DNA from: Lachnoanaerobaculum umeaense
GTDB lineage: Bacteria; Bacillota; Clostridia; Lachnospirales; Lachnospiraceae
Assembly: GCF_003589745.1 (NCBI RefSeq)
Contig: NZ_CP032364.1
Coordinates: 1,798,001-1,862,000 of the forward strand
DNA length: 64,000 nt
Direction of reading: 5' to 3'
Part shown: positions 27,413 to 36,530 of the stretch, piece after piece
Layout of the letters: each line of letters begins with the position of its first letter
How positions within the stretch are numbered: the first letter of the stretch is position 1
Program-made: the position numbers and the translations under genes
The notes under the pieces: model-generated
What the model was told of the DNA's origin: nothing
Seen by the model: only the letters and a program-made list of their open reading frames with translations
The model's database searches: none

Positions 27413-28696
27413 TTAACCTTTTATAACTTCTTTTCCACCCATATATGGTCTGAGTGCTACAGGTATTCTAATGCTTCCGTCTTCATTAAGATTGTTCTCA
27501 AGAAATGCGATAAGCATACGAGGTGGTGCAACAACTGTATTATTGAGTGTATGTGCAAAATATTTATTGCCATTATCATCCTTTACTCTGATTCTAAGTC
27601 TTCTGCTCTGTGCATCTCCAAGATTTGAGCAGCTTCCTACCTCAAAGTACTTCTTCTGTCTTGGTGACCATGCCTCTACATCACATGATTTCACCTTGAG
27701 ATCTGCAAGATCTCCTGAACAACATTCAAGTGTTCTTACAGGTACATCAAGAGATCTGAAAAGATCAACAGTGTTTTGCCACAATTTTTCATACCACATC
27801 ATTGATTCTTCAGGCTTGCAAACAACTATCATTTCCTGCTTCTCAAACTGGTGTATACGATAAACACCTCTCTCCTCAATACCATGCGCTCCCTTTTCTT
27901 TTCTGAAGCATGGTGAATAAGACGTAAGTGTATATGGTAGCTTTGCCTCATCATTCATAGTATCAATAAACTTTCCAATCATAGAATGCTCACTTGTACC
28001 TATCAGATAAAGGTCTTCTCCCTCAATCTTATACATCATAGCATCCATTTCTGCAAAGCTCATTACTCCTGTAACAACCTCTGATCTGATCATAAAAGGT
28101 GGTATACAGTATGTAAATCCTCTCTCAATCATAAAATCTCTGGCATAAGATATTACTGCTGAATGGAGTCTTGCAATATCTCCCATTAGATAGTAGAATC
28201 CGTTTCCTGCTACCTTTCTTGCGCTGTCAAGATCTATACCGTTAAGTTTCTCCATGATATCTGTATGATAAGGTATTTCAAACTCAGGTACAAAAGGCTC
28301 TCCGAATTTCTCGATTTCCACGTTCTCACTGTCATCCTTACCTATAGGAACACTCGGATCAATGATATTTGGAATGGTCATCATGATCTTCTTTACTTTT
28401 TCTTCAAGTTCAGCCTCAAGTGGCTCCAAACCTGCCAATGTCTCACCGATACTTGCTACAGACGCCTTTACCTGCTGTGCTTCCTCCTTTTTGCCCTGCG
28501 CCATCAAAGAACCAATCTCTTTTGAGATCTTGTTTCTCTTTGATCTGAGTTCATCAGCCTCAGCCTTTGTCTTTCTAAGCTTTTCGTCAAGTTCTATAAC
28601 TTCGTCAACCATTGGAAGTTTAAAATCCTGAAATTTGTTTTTTATATTCTGTTTTACAACATCCGGATTTTCTCTTAAAAATTTAATATCAATCAT
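27413..28696 (-). CDS. serS: Seryl-tRNA synthetase
   Basis: Charges tRNA-Ser. The 427-residue class II synthetase has the N-terminal coiled-coil arm (residues about 30-105) that reads the long variable arm. Motif 2 is FRKEKGAHGIEERGVYRIHQFEK and motif 3 is NNTVVAPPRMLIAFLENN. No T-box leader is visible upstream: I found no sequence like GGGTGGNACCGCG. Confidence 0.97.
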   Translation of the reverse strand: MIDIKFLRENPDVVKQNIKNKFQDFKLPMVDEVIELDEKLRKTKAEADELRSKRNKISKEIGSLMAQGKKEEAQQVKASVASIGETLAGLEPLEAELEEKVKKIMMTIPNIIDPSVPIGKDDSENVEIEKFGEPFVPEFEIPYHTDIMEKLNGIDLDSARKVAGNGFYYLMGDIARLHSAVISYARDFMIERGFTYCIPPFMIRSEVVTGVMSFAEMDAMMYKIEGEDLYLIGTSEHSMIGKFIDTMNDEAKLPYTLTSYSPCFRKEKGAHGIEERGVYRIHQFEKQEMIVVCKPEESMMWYEKLWQNTVDLFRSLDVPVRTLECCSGDLADLKVKSCDVEAWSPRQKKYFEVGSCSNLGDAQSRRLRIRVKDDNGNKYFAHTLNNTVVAPPRMLIAFLENNLNEDGSIRIPVALRPYMGGKEVIKG

Positions 28697-28883
28697 GTCT
28701 TCCCCTTTTTCTATATATCTAAATATTTAGACGATACCTTTTGATATCTTATATAGAGAAAAGTATACATCAAATGAGCTTTTATGTCTATTCCAAGTTG
28801 GTATTGAGTTGCACGCAATATCGGCTTGATAAACCTTTTTCGGTATTGTATTATTCATTTATTATAAATAAACGGAGGTTTTC

Positions 28884-29303
28884 ATGGATACACTAAAAGA
28901 ATTCCAAAGAATCATGACTACACAGACTGACCTTGCTTTGTCAACCGTCGGAACAGACGGCAATCCGAATGTCAGAATAGTCAACTATTATTTTAATCCT
29001 AAAAATAATGTCATATACTTTGCAACATTTAAAGATAATAAAAAAGTACAAGAAATAGATCAAAATCGAAACGTAGCCTTTACAACAATCCCCACAAATG
29101 GCAATGAACATATAAAGGCAAGAGGAATTGCCGTAAGAAGCAAGCAAACTGTTTTTGATTTGGCAGATTGCTTTTGTAACAAGATACCCGATTACAAAAA
29201 CACGATAGAACATGCAGGAAATTTATTGTTATTATATGAAATACACTTTAAAACAGCTACTGTTACTTTAGATTTGTACAATATTCAAACGATTACGTTA
29301 TAA
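28884..29303 (+). CDS. PPOX-family FMN-binding protein
   Basis: A 139-residue split-barrel flavoprotein of the pyridoxamine-phosphate-oxidase superfamily. Recognisable parts are LALSTVGTDGNPNVRIVNYYFNP, the FMN-binding block IYFATFKDNKKVQEI and VAFTTIP. Such small proteins in anaerobes are often annotated as flavin-dependent reductases; substrate unknown. GGAGG lies before the ATG, and a strong terminator follows directly. Confidence 0.8.
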   Translation: MDTLKEFQRIMTTQTDLALSTVGTDGNPNVRIVNYYFNPKNNVIYFATFKDNKKVQEIDQNRNVAFTTIPTNGNEHIKARGIAVRSKQTVFDLADCFCNKIPDYKNTIEHAGNLLLLYEIHFKTATVTLDLYNIQTITL

Positions 29304-29332
29304 AAGAGGGGCTGACTGTCAGCCCCTTTTTT
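29302..29332 (+). terminator. Terminator after the PPOX gene
   Basis: GGGGCTGA pairs perfectly with TCAGCCCC around a CTG loop, with an A-rich start and a six-T tail. It begins at the stop codon. Confidence 0.92.
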
Positions 29333-29375
29333 ACTATTCTACATATTTGCTTGTATAAGCATAATATACTTATTA

Positions 29376-31139
29376 TTACTCTCCAAATTGCTTCAAGCTG
29401 TCGCTGACTTGATACTCGTATAACTTTGTACGATTGCTTATTATTTTATTATACATCTCATTGCCGTCTATAAAACCTCTTGTAGTATCATAGGTGTTTG
29501 GAAGAGTTGTGTAGTTAAGGAAAACACTTGTATTATTGGCTGCGGTAAAATCATTATCACTTAATTTCATTATATAGGTATATTCTATAGGATAATAAAT
29601 TGTGGTAGTAGGAAATTTACCGTTTGCGTCCGACAAATTTGCCTTAAGCACTACAAAGTATATATTTGTACCGTTAAACTGACGCTTGTCATCTGAGGTA
29701 TACTGTAAATACTCTCCGGCAAACTCAATATCGCTCACCTGCATATTCGGCTTATAATCTTTTGCAATATATGCATCCAAAGTTACTCTTGCCTCATCCT
29801 GCAATGCTTTTCTGTATTCGTCAGTCATATCTTCAAGTTTATGTACATATGACTGTTCCTTAAACTTTTCAAATCCGTCTCCCGCTTCTATAACTATATC
29901 CTTATAGTCACTTTTATAAAGCTCACTTGGGAACTTAAATCCCTTTGTATCGCTGCTATCTCCGACTCCATATGATTTGCCGACCAACTCCGGACCTGTC
30001 TTATAGCTTATTTTATCACTAAGCATTAAGGTCCTAAACGCCACAGGATAGTACATCTTTGTAGTTACATATTTATGTTCCATGCTTGTAAGCACTCTGC
30101 TGTAAACAATGTATAAAGCATTATATCCTTCCACATTTGTTTTGAAAGCATAGCCTTCATACTTTAGATCTGAAAGTGTAGTACCCTCACCATATGCACT
30201 CTCTGTATATTCTTTTATAACCTCTTTTGCTTTATCATTTGCTTCTTTTATAAAATCCTCCGGAAACTCACTGTATTTTGTTACATAAGTTTCAAGTCCT
30301 GATACTGTGTAACTTTCGCTCATTTTCTCAGGTACTCTTCCGTAACTTGTTGCAAAGAAGCTGATTTTATCTTCATCAAGCTTAAGATTGACAGTTACAG
30401 TATCCCCATTTTTCAGATTGTCATGCTTATCAAATTCAAAATTGTAGTCATGTAAAATATCATCACCACTGTAAGTAAGCTCTGCCTTTCCCTCAGGTGC
30501 AATCCCTGAAAACTCTACCTTTATATCTTTGAACGGATCAAATTTAGATAATTCATATAGCTTTGATACTTCAAATTCTCCATCCTTGTATTTTAACTTG
30601 TAATTCACATATTTTAATGAATCCTCATTAACACGCCAAGTATATTTAACTTTGTCACCATTGCTTAACTTTTCAGACTTGTCAAGTTCTACTCCGGATA
30701 TAGCATCTTTAAAGATATACATGGGCTCAAATGCATAGGTCAAAACACCATACTCCTTTTTACCCTTGCTGCTGTACTTTATCTTTTTGCCATAATCCTT
30801 ATCTAGCCTTTCCCAATCAATACTTATACTCGCTTTTCCATACCCATCATACCCGCTCGACTCAAAGCTGATATATTTGTTCAAATCAATGACTTTATTT
30901 GAATTTATGGTCAGTACAACTATCAAAATAAGAAGAAATGCAGCCATTGCACCTACTACACCAAAAATAAGATTCTTTGGTAATTTTTTTAGAATATCAG
31001 GAATATTACCAAGATTATATGTATTCGATTCGCTACCACTTTGATTCTGCTGCACATTCACGCTCTCAATGGTAGCACCACAGCTCTCACAAAACTTTGC
31101 CCCATCACTATTCATAGAACCACAATTTTTACAACGCAT
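29376..31139 (-). CDS. Zinc-ribbon membrane protein with large extracytoplasmic part
   Basis: A 587-residue protein I cannot assign to a function. Residues 3-20 form a zinc ribbon (CKNC at 3-6, CESC at 17-20). A low-complexity linker follows, then one membrane helix near residues 57-78. The rest, about 500 residues, is hydrophilic and Lys/Asp/Tyr-rich. It contains beta-type repeats such as LSNGDKVKYTW and LKNGDTVTVNLKLDEDK, and two similar C-terminal units, each with a YPxxF/Y-type hydrophobic block (MYYPVAFRTL, IYYPIEYTYI). The layout suggests a cytosolic zinc ribbon and an exported sensor or wall-interacting domain. Single gene. Confidence 0.7.
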   Translation of the reverse strand: MRCKNCGSMNSDGAKFCESCGATIESVNVQQNQSGSESNTYNLGNIPDILKKLPKNLIFGVVGAMAAFLLILIVVLTINSNKVIDLNKYISFESSGYDGYGKASISIDWERLDKDYGKKIKYSSKGKKEYGVLTYAFEPMYIFKDAISGVELDKSEKLSNGDKVKYTWRVNEDSLKYVNYKLKYKDGEFEVSKLYELSKFDPFKDIKVEFSGIAPEGKAELTYSGDDILHDYNFEFDKHDNLKNGDTVTVNLKLDEDKISFFATSYGRVPEKMSESYTVSGLETYVTKYSEFPEDFIKEANDKAKEVIKEYTESAYGEGTTLSDLKYEGYAFKTNVEGYNALYIVYSRVLTSMEHKYVTTKMYYPVAFRTLMLSDKISYKTGPELVGKSYGVGDSSDTKGFKFPSELYKSDYKDIVIEAGDGFEKFKEQSYVHKLEDMTDEYRKALQDEARVTLDAYIAKDYKPNMQVSDIEFAGEYLQYTSDDKRQFNGTNIYFVVLKANLSDANGKFPTTTIYYPIEYTYIMKLSDNDFTAANNTSVFLNYTTLPNTYDTTRGFIDGNEMYNKIISNRTKLYEYQVSDSLKQFGE

Positions 31140-31336
31140 GTCGAACCCTCCTGAAATATTTTATTATTAATAACACGTTATCATAAATTGTATAATTTTT
31201 CAATATAAATTATTAGTATATAACAATAAAATAATAACCTAAATGTAAATTTCTTCTATATTAAATGTAATTATTGCGAATTTCTTAATCATTATTAAAG
31301 TTGATTTAATTCGTAACTTTTTGTATACTGAAACAC

Positions 31337-31425
31337 GGAGGTGTATCGAAGTGGTCATAACGAGCCTGACTCGAAATCAGGTTGTCACTTTTTGTGGCAC
31401 GAGAGTTCGAATCTCTTCGCCTCCG
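31337..31425 (+). tRNA. tRNA-Ser (anticodon CGA)
   Basis: An 89-base tRNA gene. Acceptor arms GGAGGTG and CGCCTCC pair with one G-T. The anticodon stem CCTGA/TCAGG encloses CTCGAAA, giving anticodon CGA at 31372-31374 for UCG codons. The long variable arm typical of serine tRNAs and a TTCGAAT T-loop are present. CCA is not encoded. The defence genes begin 162 bases downstream on the other strand. Confidence 0.93.
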
Positions 31426-31443
31426 TGAAAGTCTCATCTTGGT

Positions 31444-31484
31444 AGCTCTTACTTCAATACTGTGAAGCAATTTAAGTAAGAGCT
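31444..31484 (+). repeat. Inverted repeat downstream of tRNA-Ser
   Basis: Eleven perfect base pairs, AGCTCTTACTT with AAGTAAGAGCT, and a second small stem (CTTCA/TGAAG) inside the loop. There is no T-tract, so it is more likely a processing or stability structure, or a relic, than a terminator. Confidence 0.5.
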
Positions 31485-31507
31485 TCAATCATAGACAAAG
31501 CAAAAAT

Positions 31508-31547
31508 GACCATACAAAAGTAAAATACTTCTGTATGGTCGTTTTTT
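31508..31547 (+). terminator. Terminator between tRNA-Ser and the defence operon
   Basis: GACCATACA, one mismatch, then AGTA pair with TACTTCTGTATGGTC, and GTTTTTT follows. It closes the tRNA unit just before the 3' end of the convergent membrane-protein gene. Confidence 0.85.
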
Positions 31548-31586
31548 GCTCCAATATCAAAATGGTATACGAAATTGCTGTTGTAT

Positions 31587-32144
31587 TTATTTTTTTATAT
31601 CCAACTTAATTTCATTGTTCAATGATTTTAAATATATATCTTCACCTTTATGTGCATTCAACAGTCTATTACTAATTATCTTACTTTGTATAATAACTTT
31701 ATCTTCATTCTCAAGTTCACAGGTAAATATCTTAAAGTTAAATAGTTCTAACAATACATTGACACTAAAGTGATTATGGCTAATACATAAAAAACCAAGT
31801 GTTACAAAAAACACAAGAAATAGAATTGCCTGATCCCATTTTGTAAAATCAAAAGCAAATAATGGAAGAATATATGACAATAAATATTCTGAAGTTATTG
31901 TTTTATCTTCTGTAACGTCCTTTATCACATGCATACTAACTCCTTCCTTTGAATTTGTAGTAAATGCAAGCAATACTATTCTTATGGATACTAAGCCTAT
32001 CAGTAAAATAATAGAAATACTTATCCTTTCTGTCCATGTATTATCATTATTCTCAAATAAACTTTTAATATCAATGAAAAGTATTGAAACCCACAGTGGA
32101 ATAAATGAAGTAAAATAAAGGCTACTTGATAGGAGTTTTGACAC
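31587..32144 (-). CDS. Four-helix membrane protein, KwaA-like (Kiwa defence)
   Basis: A 185-residue integral membrane protein. Four hydrophobic helices lie near residues 8-25, 41-61, 87-101 and 105-122, followed by a soluble tail of about 60 residues. The YLLSYILPLF segment and the block from VNVLLELFNFKIF to VIIQSK resemble the layout I recall for KwaA, the membrane subunit of the Kiwa phage-defence pair. The assignment rests mainly on the partner gene. The start is GTG at 32144, with AAGGAGG overlapping the stop of the upstream gene, so it is co-translated. It is the last gene of the hsd operon. Confidence 0.5.
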   Translation of the reverse strand: MSKLLSSSLYFTSFIPLWVSILFIDIKSLFENNDNTWTERISISIILLIGLVSIRIVLLAFTTNSKEGVSMHVIKDVTEDKTITSEYLLSYILPLFAFDFTKWDQAILFLVFFVTLGFLCISHNHFSVNVLLELFNFKIFTCELENEDKVIIQSKIISNRLLNAHKGEDIYLKSLNNEIKLDIKK

Positions 32145-32156
32145 TTATTATCCTCC

Positions 32157-33086
32157 TTATTCCCATTTTTTAGAACTTGAAACTTCCATAGGATTTTGAT
32201 CAAATGGATCAACCATTCCCCTGCTGCATAATATCTTAACTATCTTATCGGCAGCTCCCGGCTTACTCACATCAAATTTATCTCCATCAAGCGGAATATT
32301 GAATTTCCTACTCATTTTCTTTCTAACATTCACACTATTAAGTTTTTGCAAATACGAATCATTAAATGCTACAAATTTTCTGGGATTATGGCCAAAATTT
32401 GCTACATTACTAAACTCAATATTATCATTTACTATGTTCGAAGCTATAATATTAGTAATTTGCTTTTCACAAATGGACTTATAGGCTCTTTCCATATTAA
32501 ATAATTTTTCTCCGGCAAGTGTCAGCATATAAACAGTATTATCTATAATAATAACATCTATTGTTGTTCTAAGTGAGATTACTTTATCTGTAATTTCTTT
32601 GAATATACCATTTGCACACAAAAATTTATGCTTTAATGATGTGACCGGGTTCTGCATTGAGACCAACTTTACAGCTATTTCTTCACCACTGATAGAAACT
32701 ATTCCTTTAATTACATATGCGTGTGCTAAAAACTTCAATGGATTAATCTCAAAATCAGGATTTCCTATAGCTTCAATAAATAAGTGGTATTCATTTGAAA
32801 TAAGTTCACTACCAATATCTAATTTATAAATTGTTTTATCTATTGTCGATCCATCATAATCAGTCACACTCTCAAACATCTTTTCTATACCTTTTTCTTG
32901 AGAACAGTATTTATCTGAAATCTCAGTCAAAAAATTTGTCATGGTATCTTTTGGAGATAATGTGATTTCCCTCCCGCAATACGTTGTTCCATTTCTCCTT
33001 GAACTTTTTACTTGTAGAAGTTGTAATGACCAGGCATCACAGGTCGTTAGATTTTCAAATACACTTTTTATTTTGCTTATTGACAT
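32157..33086 (-). CDS. DUF4868/KwaB-like protein (Kiwa defence)
   Basis: A 309-residue soluble protein whose length and pattern fit the DUF4868 family, which includes KwaB, the cytosolic effector of Kiwa. Visible blocks are VTDYDGSTIDKTIYKLDI, a central VIIIDNTVYMLTLAGEKLF (beta strands, then the Phe-rich turn) and the closing DKIVKILCSRGMVDPF with PMEVSSSKKW. Canonical KwaB binds DNA and acts after the membrane partner senses infection. It begins 12 bases after hsdR with AGAGG before the ATG. Family assignment is by pattern recognition only. Confidence 0.58.
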   Translation of the reverse strand: MSISKIKSVFENLTTCDAWSLQLLQVKSSRRNGTTYCGREITLSPKDTMTNFLTEISDKYCSQEKGIEKMFESVTDYDGSTIDKTIYKLDIGSELISNEYHLFIEAIGNPDFEINPLKFLAHAYVIKGIVSISGEEIAVKLVSMQNPVTSLKHKFLCANGIFKEITDKVISLRTTIDVIIIDNTVYMLTLAGEKLFNMERAYKSICEKQITNIIASNIVNDNIEFSNVANFGHNPRKFVAFNDSYLQKLNSVNVRKKMSRKFNIPLDGDKFDVSKPGAADKIVKILCSRGMVDPFDQNPMEVSSSKKWE

Positions 33087-33098
33087 ATAAACCTCTGA

Positions 33099-36000
33099 TT
33101 AATCTTTTTTATTTCCATATGATATACTATCTTCCGCAGCCTTCTTAGTTCTTTTTATTGGCACAGAATACGTAAAATGAATAACATTATTTTCAGATGT
33201 AGTCTCTGTATTCTCTTTAAAATTTTCCACCTGATCCATAACCTTATTAAATACTTCCGGGCTGTACTGTGGCGGATAACCATTTTTAATCAAACAAATC
33301 TTTATATCAAGCTTTAACTGATTACGAACATTCTGGTTATTAAGCCAGTCTGCAAATGAGGACTTCGTATCTATAATTTCCTTAACTTTTTTGGCAAGAG
33401 ACTTACACTTATCATTAATCAAAACTCCATCAATCTCTTTATCTTCGCCATATTCAAAATTATGTTGGTCACGAAGAGCAATCAAAATATCATAGAATGC
33501 CTTTTCTTCAAAAGTTAATCCTATCTTACGGAAACTCTCTCTATCTTTATTCATTTGACGAAGGATTTCTAAAGCTTGCTCAGTTGCAGCCTTTATAATA
33601 TCTTCTGAAGCTATTTCCTGAGTTGCTCCGGCTTCTTCGGCAGTAAGGTGCTTTCTTCTTTCATGATATTCAGCAATGGTCTTTTCCAGCATCTCTTGAA
33701 AAGACTTTGCTGCCAACTGATTAACTTTGCTATACTCCTTAATCTGCTTTCGAAGCATTTTAACAAGCAATTCCAGCTTTGTTGCCGGCATTTTTACATC
33801 AGATAACTTCTCAAAATATTCCGGAGAGAAGATATCTTCTTCCTCACCGCTTTCAAGAACACTTTCTACCTGATTGTATTTCAACGCTTCTTCCACCATT
33901 TTTGAAACTACACGATTCATAGTATCCGCATCGACATCGCTTGTCCCGCTCATTTTACGCACAAAGCCGGCTATAGCCATAAAGCACTGAGCAAGAGCAG
34001 ATTCTTCCTCCCCAAGATTACCTGAAGGCTGACAAATATCAAAAGCGTTTCTCATTCTTTTTACAGTATTTAAGAAATAGGACTTAAAAGAAATCCGATT
34101 ATCCTTTACATTACCTTCAGTATATAGCATCTGTGTTGATGCAAAAACATATTCAGCTGCTTTTGAAAGTAATTTATATCTTTCAAAAGGATCGCAATCA
34201 GGATTCAAAAACGGAGCGAGATCATAACCACTGAACTGTTGTTTAAGAACTTCAAGTTCTTCTCTGAACACAGTCGTAGCTTGTTCAACATCATCTGATG
34301 TAGGTGCAACCGAAGTATCACCACCATAGATTTTCATAGCTTCACGCATATTGTCACGAATACCTATGTAATCAATAATCATACCGTAATCCTTACCGGA
34401 GTACTTTCTATTCACACGGCTAATTGTCTGTATAAGTAAGTGTTTTTTTAAAGGTTTATCATTGTATAAATATGTAAGTGAAGGAACATCGAAACCTGTA
34501 ATCCACATATCAACTACGATTACGATACGAAAATTAGATTTTTCCTGCTTAAAAGCTACATCCAATTCTTCAGAACGTCTATCATTTTTTACTCCACCAA
34601 GATAGTTATACATCTCAGATTCATCATTACTTCCAACACTTGACACCATAGCCATAAACGGCATAGACTTTAATTCTTTCAGTTCATCATCTGTTACATT
34701 AACTCCATCTGATGATTTCTTTTCTTCAAACCATTCCGGATACTTGTCTTTAAATTTCAAAAGAAGGGAATAAGCAATCTTTCTACTTGAACATACAATC
34801 ATTGCTTTTTGAACTCTACCGGGATCAGCATCACAGGATGCAATATAGTGATCGTGAATATCAGTAGCAAGCCTTTCCAAACGTGAAGGCTCTGCGAGTA
34901 TCACTTCAATTGAACTCATAGCACGTTTACTTGCTTCAATATCATCATATGTTGCACCATCATCAGCACACTTTTTATAGTAATTTTCAATTTCTTTAGC
35001 CTTTGTCTGATCAAGTAATACCTTTGCAATACGAGGATGATACTTAATAGAAACAGTAAGACCGTCAGCAACTGCCTGATCCATTGTGTATCTATCAATT
35101 TCATCACCAAATGTCTGATAAGTTTCAGCGATAGGCGTACCTGTGAAACCTACAAATGTTGCATGTGGAAATGCTTCTTTCAATACTTTTGCATATGGTT
35201 TTGATACCATTGCTTTCATGTTTTCATCAGTATCCTTGCTAAACTGTATCTTTCTAGAATGTTCCAGTTGTGTTCTATGGGCTTCATCAGAGAAACATAT
35301 AATATTCTTACGTTCATTGATAAGGCCGATTTTATCATCTTCTCTATCACAGAACTTTTGAATAGTGCATATATAAAATCCTCCACTCTGTCTTGAACCA
35401 AGTTCCTGCCTTAACTGTGCTCTATTTTTTACGACAGATACTTCACCAAGATTTAAAAACTCTTTACTCTTGGTGAATAATTTTGCCCCTTGTTTTTGTA
35501 ATTCATCTCGGTCCACAATTAGAATAATTGTTGGAGAACCGATTTCCTGAATATTAGAACATCTAAGTGCAAGCTGACGTGCAAGGAAAGCCATGGTATA
35601 CGTTTTACCACATCCTGTTGCGCCAAAATATGTTCCGCCTTTACCACTTTTTGTAACGACAGAATTTACTATGCTCTGTTTCAGAAGCTTGGACGCAAAA
35701 AACTGGGGATATCTACATACTATTTCCACTTCTGCACTATCATAAATGCTGTCTTGAAAATAAATATAATCTCTAAAAATTTCTAAAAATCTTATCGGTG
35801 AATACACACCCTTAATCATTGTTTCTGTTTCTGCAAATGGCAGTGTTGAGACTTGATCACCGTCATTCACACGCCTCCAAGCATAAAAATGCTCATAAGG
35901 CGTACGCACCGTTCCAAGTCTTGTTTTAACACCGTCTGATATGCAAGCCAATGGACAGTAATGTAATAAATGTGGAATATCCCTCCAATAACGAATAGTA

Positions 36001-36527
36001 ATCTGCTCCCATGCATCATAGACTGTTGCATGAACATCGGCAGGATTTTTCAGTTCTATGACACATAGTGGCATTCCATTCACATATAACAGTACATCCG
36101 GTCTACGATTCTCCTTTTGTCCGTTATTTGTATACTCCACTGTAAACTGATTAATAACACGGAAGATATTATTATTGGGATTCTCAAAATCTATAAGAGA
36201 TACCATTTTTACCGTACCGTCTTGCAATGTAAACTGAATACTGTCAACCATCCAGCCATAAACCTTATGTAAGGTTGCAAAATCACTCTCTGCACCGACA
36301 AGACGAACATTGTCAAAAATCTGTATAACTTCATCCTTTGTAAGTTCAGGATTTGTAACAGAAATAAACTGCTTGAAATCATCAGCAATCAATACATCTC
36401 TTTTATTGACACGTTTAATATTATTGCCTGAGATATATTTCCAGCCTTCTGCTTCCAAAAATCCGATAAAGGCATATTCATATTCAGACTCACAGTAATG
36501 ACCGTTATATTCCTTTAACTTTGCCAT
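33099..36527 (-). CDS. hsdR: Type I restriction enzyme, R subunit
   Basis: Motor and nuclease subunit of a type I restriction-modification complex. The 1142-residue protein has a PD-(D/E)XK nuclease motif (RPDVLLYVNGMPLCVIELKNP), Walker A GATGCGKTY, the DEAH-box SDEAHRTQ, FVGFTGTP and the helicase motif TISRVNRKYSGK. A helical C-terminal part (from about residue 830) would join the methylase core. Full length, no visible disruption. It starts three bases after the hsdS stop. Confidence 0.96.
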   Translation of the reverse strand: MAKLKEYNGHYCESEYEYAFIGFLEAEGWKYISGNNIKRVNKRDVLIADDFKQFISVTNPELTKDEVIQIFDNVRLVGAESDFATLHKVYGWMVDSIQFTLQDGTVKMVSLIDFENPNNNIFRVINQFTVEYTNNGQKENRRPDVLLYVNGMPLCVIELKNPADVHATVYDAWEQITIRYWRDIPHLLHYCPLACISDGVKTRLGTVRTPYEHFYAWRRVNDGDQVSTLPFAETETMIKGVYSPIRFLEIFRDYIYFQDSIYDSAEVEIVCRYPQFFASKLLKQSIVNSVVTKSGKGGTYFGATGCGKTYTMAFLARQLALRCSNIQEIGSPTIILIVDRDELQKQGAKLFTKSKEFLNLGEVSVVKNRAQLRQELGSRQSGGFYICTIQKFCDREDDKIGLINERKNIICFSDEAHRTQLEHSRKIQFSKDTDENMKAMVSKPYAKVLKEAFPHATFVGFTGTPIAETYQTFGDEIDRYTMDQAVADGLTVSIKYHPRIAKVLLDQTKAKEIENYYKKCADDGATYDDIEASKRAMSSIEVILAEPSRLERLATDIHDHYIASCDADPGRVQKAMIVCSSRKIAYSLLLKFKDKYPEWFEEKKSSDGVNVTDDELKELKSMPFMAMVSSVGSNDESEMYNYLGGVKNDRRSEELDVAFKQEKSNFRIVIVVDMWITGFDVPSLTYLYNDKPLKKHLLIQTISRVNRKYSGKDYGMIIDYIGIRDNMREAMKIYGGDTSVAPTSDDVEQATTVFREELEVLKQQFSGYDLAPFLNPDCDPFERYKLLSKAAEYVFASTQMLYTEGNVKDNRISFKSYFLNTVKRMRNAFDICQPSGNLGEEESALAQCFMAIAGFVRKMSGTSDVDADTMNRVVSKMVEEALKYNQVESVLESGEEEDIFSPEYFEKLSDVKMPATKLELLVKMLRKQIKEYSKVNQLAAKSFQEMLEKTIAEYHERRKHLTAEEAGATQEIASEDIIKAATEQALEILRQMNKDRESFRKIGLTFEEKAFYDILIALRDQHNFEYGEDKEIDGVLINDKCKSLAKKVKEIIDTKSSFADWLNNQNVRNQLKLDIKICLIKNGYPPQYSPEVFNKVMDQVENFKENTETTSENNVIHFTYSVPIKRTKKAAEDSISYGNKKD

Positions 36528-36530
36528 ATA

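Noticed and set aside
28697..28883. Possible T-box leader upstream of serS
   Set aside because: No T-box core sequence or terminator/antiterminator pair is visible on the minus strand; only AT-rich DNA.
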